A stretch of 64,000 nucleotides of DNA from an uncultured Dehalococcoidia bacterium (GCA_958295765.1 CATQHB010000002.1:1314091-1378090); one strand, 5' to 3'; shown: positions 8,792 to 18,171, counted from the first letter of the stretch. Notes: generated from the letters alone by a model not told the origin. Numbers and translations are program-made.

Positions 8792-9928
8792 ATGAAATTG
8801 TCATGCTTGCAAGAGAACCTGAGCCGTGGTCTGTCTATCGTAGGCCGCGCCGTGGCCGGCCGGTCAACCCTGCCCATCACCCAGAACGTGCTGCTGGAAA
8901 CCGACCGGTCGATGCTGAAGTTGTCCGCCACCAACCTGGAAATTGCCATTACCACCTGGATTGGCTCGATGATTGAGGAGGAGGGCGCCTTTACCGTGCC
9001 GGCGCGCCTGCTGACCGAGTTCGTTAATTCCCTGCCCAGCGACCGGATTGACCTGGAAATGGAGGAGGGCGGTGGCGTGCTGCGCTTTGTGTGCGGTCGC
9101 GCCGAGGCCCGGATTCACGGCGCTGACGCCAACGATTTCCCGCCGATTCCCCAGGTGGAAGAGGGCGTTGCTGCCCGGATTGGCGCCCAGGATTTCAAGC
9201 TGGCTATTTCCCGAGTCGCCTTTGCCGCCGCCACTGAGGAATCCCGCCCGGTGCTGACCGGGGTGGAGGCCAAGCTGTCCGGCGACCGGTTCACCCTGGC
9301 CGCCGCCGACGGGTTTCGCCTGGCGGTGCAGCACGGCGCCCTGGCCGAGCCGGTGGAGTCGGACATCGGCGTGATTGTGCCGGCCCGGACGCTGAACGAG
9401 CTGAGCCGTCTGCTGGGCGACCAGAACGACACGGTGGACATAATGATGGTGCCGGCCCGGAGTCAGGTGATGTTCAAGATTGGGGGCGTCGAAGTGGTTT
9501 CCCAATTGGTACAGGGCGCCTTCCCCAACTATGACCAGTTGATTCCGCAGAAGTACGACAGCCGCAGCGTCTTTGACCTGCAAAAGCTGCTGCGGGCCAC
9601 CCGTTCCGCCGCCATTTTTGCCCGGGACGGCAGCAACATTATCCGCCTGCAAATGACGCCCGGCGAGGAGGAGGCCCCCGGCAAGGCCGTCATCTCCGCC
9701 CGGTCGGAGGAGGTGGGCGAGAATCAGGGCGAGGTGGATACCGAGGCCATCGAGGGCGGCGAGTCCAAAATCGCCTTCAACAGCCGCTACTTGCAGGAAG
9801 TTCTGGCCGTGCTGGAGCGGGGTCAGGTGGCCCTGGAAACTACTACCTCATCCAGCCCGGGCGTTTTCAAGCCCATTGGTTCCGACGACTACGTTCACGT
9901 GGTAATGCCCATGTTCGTCCAGTGGTAG
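8792..9928 (+). CDS. dnaN: DNA polymerase III beta sliding clamp
   Basis: The clamp encircles DNA and tethers the replicative polymerase. The 378 residues show the three-domain clamp pattern: MKLSCLQENLSRGLSIVGRA with LPITQNVLLE, a middle FKLAISRVAFAAATEESRPVLTGV, and the C-terminal VVMPMFVQW, which corresponds to the canonical MPMR end. ATG 8792 is preferred over an in-frame upstream ATG at 8747 because it has AGGTGG 7 nt before it and matches family N-termini. The gene stands alone, without dnaA, recF or gyrB, and is convergent with the PrpD gene. Confidence 0.95.
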   Translation: MKLSCLQENLSRGLSIVGRAVAGRSTLPITQNVLLETDRSMLKLSATNLEIAITTWIGSMIEEEGAFTVPARLLTEFVNSLPSDRIDLEMEEGGGVLRFVCGRAEARIHGADANDFPPIPQVEEGVAARIGAQDFKLAISRVAFAAATEESRPVLTGVEAKLSGDRFTLAAADGFRLAVQHGALAEPVESDIGVIVPARTLNELSRLLGDQNDTVDIMMVPARSQVMFKIGGVEVVSQLVQGAFPNYDQLIPQKYDSRSVFDLQKLLRATRSAAIFARDGSNIIRLQMTPGEEEAPGKAVISARSEEVGENQGEVDTEAIEGGESKIAFNSRYLQEVLAVLERGQVALETTTSSSPGVFKPIGSDDYVHVVMPMFVQW

Positions 9929-9940
9929 GGTTCTCTCAAA

Positions 9941-10031
9941 CATGGATTAACAGGATATACAGGATAAGGGTTTACTAAGTCCGGGGAACCCCGGAAAGCA
10001 ACAGTAATCCTGTATATCCTGTTAATCCATG
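9941..10031. repeat. Inverted repeat with 25-bp perfect arms (family 4)
   Basis: Arms 9941-9965 and 10007-10031 are exact inverse copies beginning CATGGATTAACAGGATATAC. The 41-nt centre contains a further CCGGGGAACCCCGG hairpin. It lies between the convergent dnaN and PrpD genes and could serve as a terminator, but a related copy lies at the other end of the PrpD gene. Confidence 0.9.
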
Positions 10032-10050
10032 TCAATTAACCCCCGTCCGT

Positions 10051-11445
10051 CTAATGTCCCGCCTCTAAGCCGGCCATTTCCTCTGCGGAGAGCGTCAGAT
10101 AGGGAATCAACTCCCGGACGTTGTTCAGCCCTTCCAGGTCATTTACCCGTTCAATCACTGCCTCGGCCCGTTCCCGGCCCAGCGCCGGCTCCAGCAGGGA
10201 CAGCGCCTTGGCGTTCACGTCGGCGGTGGACATCGGGTTTTCCTTGGTGCCGTAGGCGTGGGGCGTGAAATGCTCCACGGTGCGCCCGTCTTGCAGCGTT
10301 GCCGTTACCTTGCCGCTGCGGGGCGCCGCCGGGTTCATCAGGTCGGGGTCGGCAATCAGCGTAACCCGCTCTTTCACCGCCAGGGTCGCCGGGTCGCTCA
10401 TACGCCCGTAATCGTGGGTGGACGCAAAGGTAACCGCGCCGTCCATCAGGGCCACCGCAATCATGTGCTGGCAGTTGACGTCGGGCATCGAGCGGTCATT
10501 AACCACCCCGGCGCCGTCCCGGGGCAGCCGTACCGTGATGCGTTCTACGTCCTCCACCCGCAGGCCGTGCTGCCGTTGCAGGGCAAAAAAGGCGTCCAGG
10601 GGAGCCTGAATCGGATACCCCACCGAATAGGGTTTGATGGCGGTTTCGGTAACAAAGAACCGGCTGCCCAGCCCATTTACCATTTCCTCGGGGCGCGGGT
10701 CGGCGGAAAGGGCCTGGAGGACGTTATGCTCGCCTTCCAGCACATCCCACACGCCGGTCAGGCCCGCCTCGACCATAGTGGCGGCGGTAACCCCGTTGCG
10801 CGCCCCCATGCCGGCAAAGTCGAAAGCCTTTTCGATATGCTCGGTGTCCCGAACCCAACTCCAGATGCCGGAAACCTGTTGGGCGGCGTAGGATAGGGTG
10901 TAGCGCATACCGGCCTCGTCCAGCCCGGCGATGGCGGCGGCGGCGGCGGCGCTGCCCATGGTGGAACTGGTGCCTTCGGCGCTGCGGTGGCCCCCGCGTA
11001 CCAGGTCCGGCTCCAGGGCCAGCAGAAAACGGCAGCACAAGTCATAGCCCAACGCTACGGCCCGCAGCAGTTCCTCTCCGGAACTGCCGGCCCGCTCGGC
11101 CATCGCCAGGGCCGCCGGCACCACCGAACAGCCCGGATGAGACTTGGTAACCGGCTCAAAGTCGTCCGTCTCGTCGGCGTGGCCGAACATCCCGTTAGCC
11201 AGGGCCGCATTAACCGCCGAGGTTTTCAAGTCGGTGGCAAGGATGGAGGATTCCGGGGTGCCGCCCTGAAGCAGCAGGTACTTGATTGCCATTTCCCCGG
11301 GCTTGAGGCGCGAACCGGAGATGACCGCGCCCAGGGAATCCAGAATCCGGTGCTGGCCGGCCAGCGCCACCTCCGGCGGCAAACTCCGGTTCCGGGCCTC
11401 CGCCATATATTGGGCCAGCCGGCCGGTCAGGTCGGTAGTGGTCAT
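10051..11445 (-). CDS. MmgE/PrpD family protein
   Basis: The family includes 2-methylcitrate dehydratase (PrpD), cis-aconitate decarboxylase and many uncharacterised dehydratase-like proteins. The 464-residue protein has HRILDSLGAVISGSR near 30, the conserved NGMFGHADETDDFEP, HPGCSVVPAALAMAE, and the later GYPIQAPLDAFFAL region. ATG 11445 is chosen over the more upstream ATG 11478 because GGGAGGCAGAGGA sits directly before it. Without prpB or prpC nearby, a methylcitrate role is not supported; substrate is unknown. Confidence 0.88.
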   Translation of the reverse strand: MTTTDLTGRLAQYMAEARNRSLPPEVALAGQHRILDSLGAVISGSRLKPGEMAIKYLLLQGGTPESSILATDLKTSAVNAALANGMFGHADETDDFEPVTKSHPGCSVVPAALAMAERAGSSGEELLRAVALGYDLCCRFLLALEPDLVRGGHRSAEGTSSTMGSAAAAAAIAGLDEAGMRYTLSYAAQQVSGIWSWVRDTEHIEKAFDFAGMGARNGVTAATMVEAGLTGVWDVLEGEHNVLQALSADPRPEEMVNGLGSRFFVTETAIKPYSVGYPIQAPLDAFFALQRQHGLRVEDVERITVRLPRDGAGVVNDRSMPDVNCQHMIAVALMDGAVTFASTHDYGRMSDPATLAVKERVTLIADPDLMNPAAPRSGKVTATLQDGRTVEHFTPHAYGTKENPMSTADVNAKALSLLEPALGRERAEAVIERVNDLEGLNNVRELIPYLTLSAEEMAGLEAGH

Positions 11446-11479
11446 TCCTCTGCCTCCCGGTTTTGCGTGGTGAGTCAAA

Positions 11480-11544
11480 CATGGATATACAGGATATACA
11501 AGATATTTTTATATCCTAAATCCTGTATATCCGGTTAATCCATG
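11480..11544. repeat. Second, imperfect copy of the family-4 inverted repeat
   Basis: Arms begin CATGGATATACAGGATATAC and the inverse of CATGGATTAACCGGATATAC. The element lies just upstream of the PrpD start and downstream of the membrane-protein gene, so PrpD is bracketed by two copies of the same palindrome. Confidence 0.8.
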
Positions 11545-11560
11545 TTTAAGTTAAAGGCGA

Positions 11561-12004
11561 TTAACCGCGGGTGCGGAAATGGTAATAGAGGCCCTGGGCG
11601 GTGGCGACCAGGGAGGCGCAGATGATAGCGCCGTAGTGAGTAACGTTCACCCTAGTGTCCCGGGGGCCCAAGTAGGACTCCTCAACCACGTCCAGCCCGT
11701 AGGTGTAACCCAGGAGACTGCCGGCCACTCCCGCCGCCAGTACCAGCAGCACCGTGGCAATAACCAAATACCAGCGCAGGCCCAGGTTAATCCAGCCGGT
11801 ATAGGCGCCGATGCCGGCGCCCAGCCCAATGCCGACAAGATAAATCGAGAGGTGCACTTCCGACGACCAGGGAAACCCAATCAGCGCACTAAAGGTCCAC
11901 CCCAAAACCCCGCCGCCGAATGACAATATAGTCCCGATGAAAATTCCGGCAATCATTCGCGCCACCGGAATTGCGTAGCTGTAGATCCCGCCCTCTAACA
12001 TCAT
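11561..12004 (-). CDS. Small multi-pass membrane protein
   Basis: Family not recognised. The 147 residues contain about four hydrophobic segments: VARMIAGIFIGTILSFGGG (14-32), LSIYLVGIGLGAGIGAY (52-68), YLVIATVLLVLAAGVAGSLL (79-98) and a C-terminal ICASLVATAQGLYY, with many small residues typical of packed helices. It starts with two adjacent ATGs and no clear Shine-Dalgarno. It is upstream of PrpD on the same strand, separated by the family-4 repeat. Confidence 0.65.
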   Translation of the reverse strand: MMLEGGIYSYAIPVARMIAGIFIGTILSFGGGVLGWTFSALIGFPWSSEVHLSIYLVGIGLGAGIGAYTGWINLGLRWYLVIATVLLVLAAGVAGSLLGYTYGLDVVEESYLGPRDTRVNVTHYGAIICASLVATAQGLYYHFRTRG

Positions 12005-12153
12005 AAACGCTTAATCCGCCCCATTTCCGTTTGATTCGGTAATCCGTGATCGATAGTAAGTAAATAGTAAGTAATATGGTACTAGGATTTTCAGGATTGG
12101 CAATACGGCCCGGCGCCGGGTTGCGGGCTTTTTCATTTAATCCCCCGTCATCA

Positions 12154-12182
12154 TTGACAAAACCGACAGAGCAATATATAAG
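12154..12182 (+). promoter_or_regulatory. Strong sigma-70-type promoter for the ABC importer
   Basis: TTGACA (12154-12159), a 17-nt spacer and TATAAG (12177-12182). Predicted transcription start is near 12189, giving a leader of about 165 nt. The rest of the gene-free stretch 12005-12354 holds a GC-rich hairpin followed by TTTTT (about 12107-12136), with no plus-strand gene before it, and nothing else that I recognise. Confidence 0.65.
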
Positions 12183-12337
12183 ATTGTCTGAATAACCAGT
12201 ATCGTTACCGGCGATGTCAAGAAGCAGCTTTTACCGGATTCAACCGGTTTACCCGAATAGTTGCTTGCGGTTAGCTGAAATTAGCGGCAAGCGGCCAGCA
12301 CGGCAGCTTAAATACCAATACCCAAGCAATACCCAAG

Positions 12338-12345
12338 AAGGAGGT
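12338..12345 (+). promoter_or_regulatory. Shine-Dalgarno AAGGAGGT deciding the binding-protein start
   Basis: This perfect anti-16S match ends 9 nt before ATG 12355 and rules out the in-frame upstream start at 12214. Confidence 0.8.
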
Positions 12346-12354
12346 ATCAGCCAA

Positions 12355-14292
12355 ATGCGGGAAACCCATACCACTATCCGTTGGAGCCATTGGCGACGAT
12401 GGCTGGCTACCAGTGCAGTTCTATTAACCCTCTTTGCGGTCGCCTGCGGAGCATCGACTCCGCCGACGGCAGTACCCGCCGCGGCCCCGGCCGCCGCGCC
12501 GGCGGAACCGGCCGCAGCAGCGGCGCCGGCCGCCGAACCGGCCATGGCTCAGCCCACGGCGGCGCCGGCCGTTCCGGCCGATGCCCGCGCCCTGACCGAA
12601 ACCCGGCAGTTTCAGTCAACGCCGACCCCGGAAGCGGCCATGGCCGCCGCTACCGCCACCCCCGCGCCGACGCCGACGCCCGGCACGGTGTTCACCGCCA
12701 AGGACACCATCTACCTGGTAACTCAGGAAGAACCGGTTTCCCTCGGCACCTTCAGCGATGGTTGCAGCGGTAACGTCCCTTCGATGATTTGCGAGGAAAT
12801 TGCCAGCGACCCCTTCACCTGGATTGACAGCACCAACTTTGAGGTAGTGCCGTTGAGCGGGGTGGAGAGCTGGTCTCAGGTCGATCCCGACCGGTGGCGG
12901 TTCAAGCTGCGGGACGGGGTTACTTTCCATAACGGCGAACCCTGGAACGCCGCAGCCGCCAAGTTCGGCCTGGACTGGTCCGGCGACCCCACCAGCGGCG
13001 GCGGCTACGGTTTCCACGGCCCGATCAGCGGCGAAGTGGTGGACAACTTGACGGTGGACGTGGTTTGCGAAGTCGCTTGCCCCATTTTCCCCCGCACCGC
13101 CATTTTCAGCCCCTTCCAGGCCCCGGAGTGGTACCAGAACGCCAGCGACGACGAGCGGGAGCGCAACACCATCGGCACCGGCCCCTACAAGGTAGTGGAA
13201 TGGCGGCCCGGCGTTGAGGTGGAAATCGAGGCTTTCGAGGACTACGTGCCGAACACCGCCTTTGACGCGCAAGCTCCCTCCATCAAGCGGGCTTTCCAGG
13301 TCTGGCGCGGCGAGTCCCTGGTACGGGCCGCGATGATTCAGGCCGAGGAGGCCGACTGGGCCGTGGACATCGGCTTTGAGAATCTTGAAGCCGTGCCGCA
13401 GGCCAAGACCGGCACCAACAACGAGGTCTTTACCCTGGTGGCCGATAACATCTGGCACCCGGAACTGAGCAAGAAAGGGGTACGGGAGGCTCTGGCGCTG
13501 GGCGTGGACTGCCAACTCCTGATGGAAACCCTGTATGACGGCCTTCAGGAATGTATCGGCAACATCTCCCAGTGGGGAACTGTCGGCATCAACGAAAGCA
13601 ACTATGCCGACTACGGTTATGACCCGGACCGGGCCCGGGCACTGCTGGCCGAGGCCGGGTACTACAAGGACAACTACGACAGCGCGGATAACAACTTCGA
13701 CGTGAACGAGGAAATCCGCATCCACACTCGGGCGGCCCGGGTCTATCGCGGCCTGGAGATGTTCGAGTCGGTAGTCGCCGGTTGGCGTGAACTGGGCGTG
13801 AACGCTCACGTGGTCGTGCTGGAACCCAACCGGGCCAGGGAAGCCCGCCGTTCCGGTTGCGGCAAGTTCGTTACCACCACCGACGGCGTCAAGGACACCA
13901 CGCAGGCCCTGGCTTGCGCTGAGCAGGACCCGCCGGCGCCCTTCGGTTCGACCACCCATTACTACGAGACGGCTACCTCCAACGAGGCGCTGGATATGCA
14001 GCGGCAGTTGTTCCTGCGGAATAGCTGCTTTAACGTCAACAGCCGGGTCTGCAACCTGGTTCCCGGTTTTGACGGGCTGACCTTTGAGGAGAGCATCAAT
14101 GATGCGGTAGCTACTCCCCTGGGCCCGGAACGGACCCGCAAGATGGAACACCTGGCCCAGATAATCCACGATGAGAACTGGTTCCTGCCCTTCTTCGTGT
14201 CGGTGCAGGTCTATGGCATGGCGGCGAACCTGGAATGGGAACCCCGCTATGACCCCCGCATCCGGGTAAATACCATGCGGTTCACCCAGTAA
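12355..14292 (+). CDS. ABC transporter substrate-binding lipoprotein (peptide/SBP_bac_5 type)
   Basis: This is the extracytoplasmic receptor of a Dpp/Opp-type importer. The 645 residues start with a lipoprotein signal (RRW, hydrophobic core, lipobox AVAC), then an Ala/Pro-rich linker of about 80 residues. The SBP domain shows WSQVDPDRWRFKLRDGVTFHNGEPW and GTGPYKVVEWRPG, typical of family 5. Two permease genes follow in the same orientation; ATPase genes are not in the window. The ligand cannot be inferred. Confidence 0.92.
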   Translation: MRETHTTIRWSHWRRWLATSAVLLTLFAVACGASTPPTAVPAAAPAAAPAEPAAAAAPAAEPAMAQPTAAPAVPADARALTETRQFQSTPTPEAAMAAATATPAPTPTPGTVFTAKDTIYLVTQEEPVSLGTFSDGCSGNVPSMICEEIASDPFTWIDSTNFEVVPLSGVESWSQVDPDRWRFKLRDGVTFHNGEPWNAAAAKFGLDWSGDPTSGGGYGFHGPISGEVVDNLTVDVVCEVACPIFPRTAIFSPFQAPEWYQNASDDERERNTIGTGPYKVVEWRPGVEVEIEAFEDYVPNTAFDAQAPSIKRAFQVWRGESLVRAAMIQAEEADWAVDIGFENLEAVPQAKTGTNNEVFTLVADNIWHPELSKKGVREALALGVDCQLLMETLYDGLQECIGNISQWGTVGINESNYADYGYDPDRARALLAEAGYYKDNYDSADNNFDVNEEIRIHTRAARVYRGLEMFESVVAGWRELGVNAHVVVLEPNRAREARRSGCGKFVTTTDGVKDTTQALACAEQDPPAPFGSTTHYYETATSNEALDMQRQLFLRNSCFNVNSRVCNLVPGFDGLTFEESINDAVATPLGPERTRKMEHLAQIIHDENWFLPFFVSVQVYGMAANLEWEPRYDPRIRVNTMRFTQ

Positions 14293-14309
14293 CCCGTCCT
14301 GGCAAACCC

Positions 14310-14339
14310 GCGCCCCGGGAGCGTTAGTTCCCGGGGCGC
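14310..14339 (+). terminator. Stem-loop after the binding-protein gene
   Basis: Arms GCGCCCCGGGA/TCCCGGGGCGC (11 bp) with an 8-nt loop and no U-tract. Its position between the binding-protein and permease genes suggests mRNA 3'-end protection or partial termination, which usually makes the receptor more abundant than the permeases. Confidence 0.5.
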
Positions 14340-14496
14340 ACCGATACTTGGTAGATAGCCGGTAGCTAACCGGTAAATGGTGCAATCGTTCAATCGTCCA
14401 ACGGTCTAAACGGTCTAATCGTCTCATCAGAAATATCCGCTTACCGGCATCCGTTGCGGCGCGGAGTTCCGAAACAGGCTTTAACGGGAGAATGTT

Positions 14497-15426
14497 TTGC
14501 GTAACTACATGATTCGGCGCATTGGTCATTCCATATTCATCGTCGCCGGTCTGATGGGACTGCTTTTCCTTGCGATCAACGTCCTGGGCGACCCGGTGGA
14601 GTTGATGGCTGACGAGGATGCTTCCCAGGAAACCATTGACGCTTTGCGGGAGAAGTTCGGCCTGAACCGGCCCCTGCACATACGCTTCGCCGACTTTTAC
14701 TGGGACCTGGCCCGGGGCGACTTTGGCAAGTCCCTCCGCCACCGGATTGACGCCCGGGATATGATTGTTGACCGCCTGCCCAACACGGCGGCGCTGGCAA
14801 TCGTGGCTTGGGTTATCGGTATGTTCGGCATACCGTTAGGAATGTTAGCCGCCCGCCGTCCCCGGGGATTTGTGGACCGCATTGTCAACATTCTGTCCTT
14901 TGCCGTCATCTCCATTCCCCAATTCTGGTTGGCCTTGATGCTCATTTTGTTAGTCTCGGTGCAACTGGACTTGCTGCCCACCTCCGGGTTCAAGGGATTA
15001 GGCCCCGAAGGCTGGAAGTATATGATCCTGCCGGCGATGGCCCTGTCCCCGCTGGTGATGGGCCGGAACGCCCAGATTACCCGCTCCACCATGATTGAGG
15101 AAATCGCCAAGCAATACGTGGCGACGGCCCGTTCCAAGGGGCTGGCGGAGACGGCCATCCTCTACGGCCACGTCCTCAAGAACGCCTCCATTTCCATCGT
15201 AACCCTGATGGGGGACGAACTGGCCGGGTTTATGAACGGCTCCACCGTGGTGGAAATCATTTTCGGCTGGCCCGGTATCGGCAAGCTGCTGATTGACGGC
15301 ATCAACGCCCGGGACTTGCCGGTAGTTACCTCCTCCGTCTTTGTTATCGCCCTGATGGTAATGGTGATTAACCTGGCGGTGGACTTGATTTATACCTGGC
15401 TCGACCCAAGAATTTCCTACAGCTAA
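14497..15426 (+). CDS. ABC transporter permease, DppB/OppB type
   Basis: First membrane subunit of the importer. The 309 residues include an N-terminal helix (SIFIVAGLMGLLFLAINVLG), the family segment QETIDALREKFGLNRP, and the cytoplasmic EAA loop YVATARSKGLAETAILYGHVL with the following conserved GWPGIG near the C-terminus. The start is TTG at 14497, 6 nt after GGGAG; ATG 14509 is a poorer-spaced alternative. About six membrane segments fit the family. Confidence 0.92.
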   Translation: MRNYMIRRIGHSIFIVAGLMGLLFLAINVLGDPVELMADEDASQETIDALREKFGLNRPLHIRFADFYWDLARGDFGKSLRHRIDARDMIVDRLPNTAALAIVAWVIGMFGIPLGMLAARRPRGFVDRIVNILSFAVISIPQFWLALMLILLVSVQLDLLPTSGFKGLGPEGWKYMILPAMALSPLVMGRNAQITRSTMIEEIAKQYVATARSKGLAETAILYGHVLKNASISIVTLMGDELAGFMNGSTVVEIIFGWPGIGKLLIDGINARDLPVVTSSVFVIALMVMVINLAVDLIYTWLDPRISYS

Positions 15427-15559
15427 CCCGGTTAATCCGGTTGGCATCCGGCGGCGCCCGGTTCCGGCGGCTTACCGGCCGTTTGACGGAAACCAGGCCC
15501 CGCCGGCGGGAAGGGATGTCGCCCGTACCTATCTTGTCCCCTGAGGATGCGGCACTATT

Positions 15560-16543
15560 ATGCAGAATGACGTTATCACCCTGGAGCAGCGGCCCAATCC
15601 GATAGTGGCTATCTGGCGCAATGCTCTGGTGCAAGCCTTTCTCAACGACCCGATTACCCTGATTTCGGCCCTGTTCCTGTTCGTGATTGTGGGGGCCGCC
15701 GTGTTTGCTCCGGTGGCGGCCCCCTATGACCCGCAGAACCAGCAACTGCGCCTCCGCCACCAGGGGCCGCTCACCACCGGCGAGGCGGTTACCCGCGCCG
15801 CGTCGGGGACGGTGGAGGAAAACCGTTTCTTTCTCCTGGGCACCGACCACCTGGGCCGGGATTACCTGAGCCGCCTCATCTACGGCGGGCGCATCTCCAT
15901 ATCAGTGGGCCTGCTGGGGGTGCTGGTATCCAGCGTAATCGGCGTGTTCCTGGGCATCACCGCCGGCTATTACCGGGGGGTGCTGGATGACGTGATTATG
16001 CGGACGGTGGACATTTTTATGTCGGTGCCGTTATTGCTGCTGGCGTTGATGGTGTTGTTCATCCTGGGGCCGAGTTTTACCAACATCATCATCGTCTTTG
16101 CCGTAGCCCGCTGGATGCTTTTCTGCCGGGTCAGCCGGGGCGTGGTGCTGTCCCTGCGGGAGCAAGCCTTTGTGGACGCGGCCCGGGCCATCGGGGCCAG
16201 CGACGGGCGCATCATCGGGCGGCACATCCTGCCCAACCTGATTACCCCCCTGTTGACCCTGGCCGCCCTGGAAGTGCCGCGCAACATTCTTACCGAGTCC
16301 ACCCTCAGCTTCCTGGGCTTCGGCATCCAGCCGCCGGAATCCTCCTGGGGCCTGATGCTATCCCAGGGCCGGGACTACATCGTAACGGCCTGGTGGGTGG
16401 TAGTGGTGCCGGGCACGGCCATTTTCCTGACCGCCCTGTCCTTTAACCTCTTTGGCGTCTGGATGCGGGCCGTCAGCGACCCCTTGCAGCGGTGGCGCTG
16501 GCTCAAGGCCACTAAGGAAGCCAAGGATGCCGGCGTAGGCTAG
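15560..16543 (+). CDS. ABC transporter permease, DppC/OppC type
   Basis: Second membrane subunit. The 327 residues carry the OppC N-terminal helix (ISALFLFVIVGAAVFAPVAAPYDP), the LLGTDHLGRDYLSRLIYGGRIS landmark at about 91-112, the EAA loop FVDAARAIGASDGRIIGRHILP, and the terminal PPESSWGLMLSQGRDYI. It follows the DppB-type gene by 133 nt. The two ATP-binding subunits usually encoded next are missing; a class III aminotransferase follows instead. Confidence 0.93.
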   Translation: MQNDVITLEQRPNPIVAIWRNALVQAFLNDPITLISALFLFVIVGAAVFAPVAAPYDPQNQQLRLRHQGPLTTGEAVTRAASGTVEENRFFLLGTDHLGRDYLSRLIYGGRISISVGLLGVLVSSVIGVFLGITAGYYRGVLDDVIMRTVDIFMSVPLLLLALMVLFILGPSFTNIIIVFAVARWMLFCRVSRGVVLSLREQAFVDAARAIGASDGRIIGRHILPNLITPLLTLAALEVPRNILTESTLSFLGFGIQPPESSWGLMLSQGRDYIVTAWWVVVVPGTAIFLTALSFNLFGVWMRAVSDPLQRWRWLKATKEAKDAGVG

Positions 16544-16576
16544 GCAGTAGCCGGCGCTTTTCACTCTGAACCTTGA

Positions 16577-16606
16577 CCCCTCTCCCTCGGGAGAGGGGTG
16601 CCTTTT
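16577..16606 (+). terminator. Intrinsic terminator after the importer genes
   Basis: Perfect 10-bp stem CCCCTCTCCC/GGGAGAGGGG with a 2-nt loop followed by TGCCTTTT. Confidence 0.65.
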
Positions 16607-16700
16607 ACCCTCTACTTGGGGAAAAGCTAGAGTGAGAAGGAAAGGCCAGCCCCGGCAAACGGGCCGGCCAGTCGGTGGAATAGAATTACCGGAGGACAGG

Positions 16701-18038
16701 ATGGCGTCTCAAGAAAACCGGGAACTAACCCGATACCTGGAATTAACCCCCAAGTCCCGCGCCAAGTGGGAAGAGGCGCGGAATTACCTGCCCGGCGGCG
16801 ACAGCCGCAACTCCATTTTCTGGCGCCCTTACCCGGTATTTCTAACCGACGCCGCCGGCTGCCGGGTGGTGGATGCCGACGGCGTTGAACGGCTGGACTT
16901 TATCAACACTATGACCACCATGATGCTGGGGCATGGCCCGGCGCCGGTTATGGAGGCAATCCGGGGCCAGTTGGAGCGGGGCGTCGGCTACAACGCCCCC
17001 AACGAGCATCAGATTGACCTGGCCCGAACCCTGTGCCAGCGGATACCCAGCTTTGACCTGGTGCGGTTCACCAACTCCGGCACCGAGGCCACGCTGAACA
17101 CCCTGCGCGCCGCCCGCGCTTTCACCGGACGGAACCGTTTTGCCAAGGTGGAGGGCGGCTACCACGGAACCCACGACGGGGTAACCGTCAGCGTCCGGGT
17201 TGACCCGGCCCGGGCCGGCAATCCGGCCAACCCCACGCCGGTTCCGGCCAGCGCCGGCCTGGTGCCGGGGGTGACGGAACAGGTTGCCATAATCCCGTTC
17301 AACGATTCGGAGCCGGCGTTAAGGATACTGGAGGACAACGCGGCGGACTTGGCAGCGGTCATTGTAGAGCCGGTGCTGGGGTCGGTGGGCATGGTTCCGG
17401 CCCGGGCCGAGTACCTGACAATGCTGCGGGACTTCACCCGCGCCAACGGCACGACGCTGATTTTCGATGAGGTCATCAGCTACCGGGTAGCGCCCGGCGG
17501 CGCCCAGCAGTATTACGGGATAACCCCGGACCTGACGGCGCTGGGCAAAATTATCGGCGGCGGCCTGCCAGTAGGCGCCTTTGGTGGCAGCCGGGAGATA
17601 ATGGAGCTTTATGACCCGACCAATGGCCCCACGGTATCCCACGCCGGCACCTTTAACGCCAACCCCCTGACTATGCTGGCCGGTTCCGCCACGCTGGAAC
17701 AACTCACCCCGGAGGTTTACCGGGACTTGGCCGAACTGACCGAGGAACTGCGCCAGGGAATACGGGGCGTCGGCGCAGACCTGGAGACGCCGCTACAGGT
17801 TACCGGCCTGGGGTCGCTGTTCGGGATTCACTTCACCGACCGGCCGGTGGTCAACTACCGGGACATCGCCGCCGGCAACGCCGGGCTGCGGGATCGGGTA
17901 TTCCTGGGGCTGCTGAATGAGGGAATACTGATGGCCTCCAACCTGGTGGGCGCCCTGTCCACCGCCATTACCCGCCAGGAAATCGACAGCTTTCTGGAGG
18001 CATTTCACCGAGCATTGGCCCGGAACATTGCGGGATAG
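16701..18038 (+). CDS. Class III PLP-dependent aminotransferase (glutamate-1-semialdehyde aminomutase-like)
   Basis: The 445-residue protein is a fold-type I PLP enzyme. It shows FTNSGTEATLNTLRAARAFTG near 123, GGYHGTHDG, the PLP-ring Asp in IFDEVIS (Asp256), and the PLP lysine in LTALGKIIGGGLPVGAFGG (Lys283). It is closest to the glutamate-1-semialdehyde aminomutase subgroup, but no other haem genes are near, so a catabolic amino-transfer role is also possible. ATG 16701 is chosen over 16632 because GGAGG lies 5 nt before it. Confidence 0.88.
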   Translation: MASQENRELTRYLELTPKSRAKWEEARNYLPGGDSRNSIFWRPYPVFLTDAAGCRVVDADGVERLDFINTMTTMMLGHGPAPVMEAIRGQLERGVGYNAPNEHQIDLARTLCQRIPSFDLVRFTNSGTEATLNTLRAARAFTGRNRFAKVEGGYHGTHDGVTVSVRVDPARAGNPANPTPVPASAGLVPGVTEQVAIIPFNDSEPALRILEDNAADLAAVIVEPVLGSVGMVPARAEYLTMLRDFTRANGTTLIFDEVISYRVAPGGAQQYYGITPDLTALGKIIGGGLPVGAFGGSREIMELYDPTNGPTVSHAGTFNANPLTMLAGSATLEQLTPEVYRDLAELTEELRQGIRGVGADLETPLQVTGLGSLFGIHFTDRPVVNYRDIAAGNAGLRDRVFLGLLNEGILMASNLVGALSTAITRQEIDSFLEAFHRALARNIAG

Positions 18039-18067
18039 GTCTCAAGGAAAACCCGGCGTTAAAGGTA

Positions 18068-18101
18068 AAGGGGTATCCGGCTTCTGGTTCGGATACCCCT
18101 T
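18068..18101 (+). terminator. Terminator-like hairpin after the aminotransferase
   Basis: Perfect 12-bp stem AAGGGGTATCCG/CGGATACCCCTT with a 10-nt loop. The tail is AAATAT, so termination would be weak. Confidence 0.5.
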
Positions 18102-18171
18102 AAATATGCCAAACTTTCCGGGCTTACCGCAGGGCTGGCGCAAAGTCCGCAACCCGCTCAAAGTCCGGAAA

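Noticed and set aside
12616-14742. 708-residue minus-strand ORF opposite the binding-protein gene
   Set aside because: Antisense to a lipoprotein gene with a clear signal and family motifs; composition is typical of an antisense shadow.
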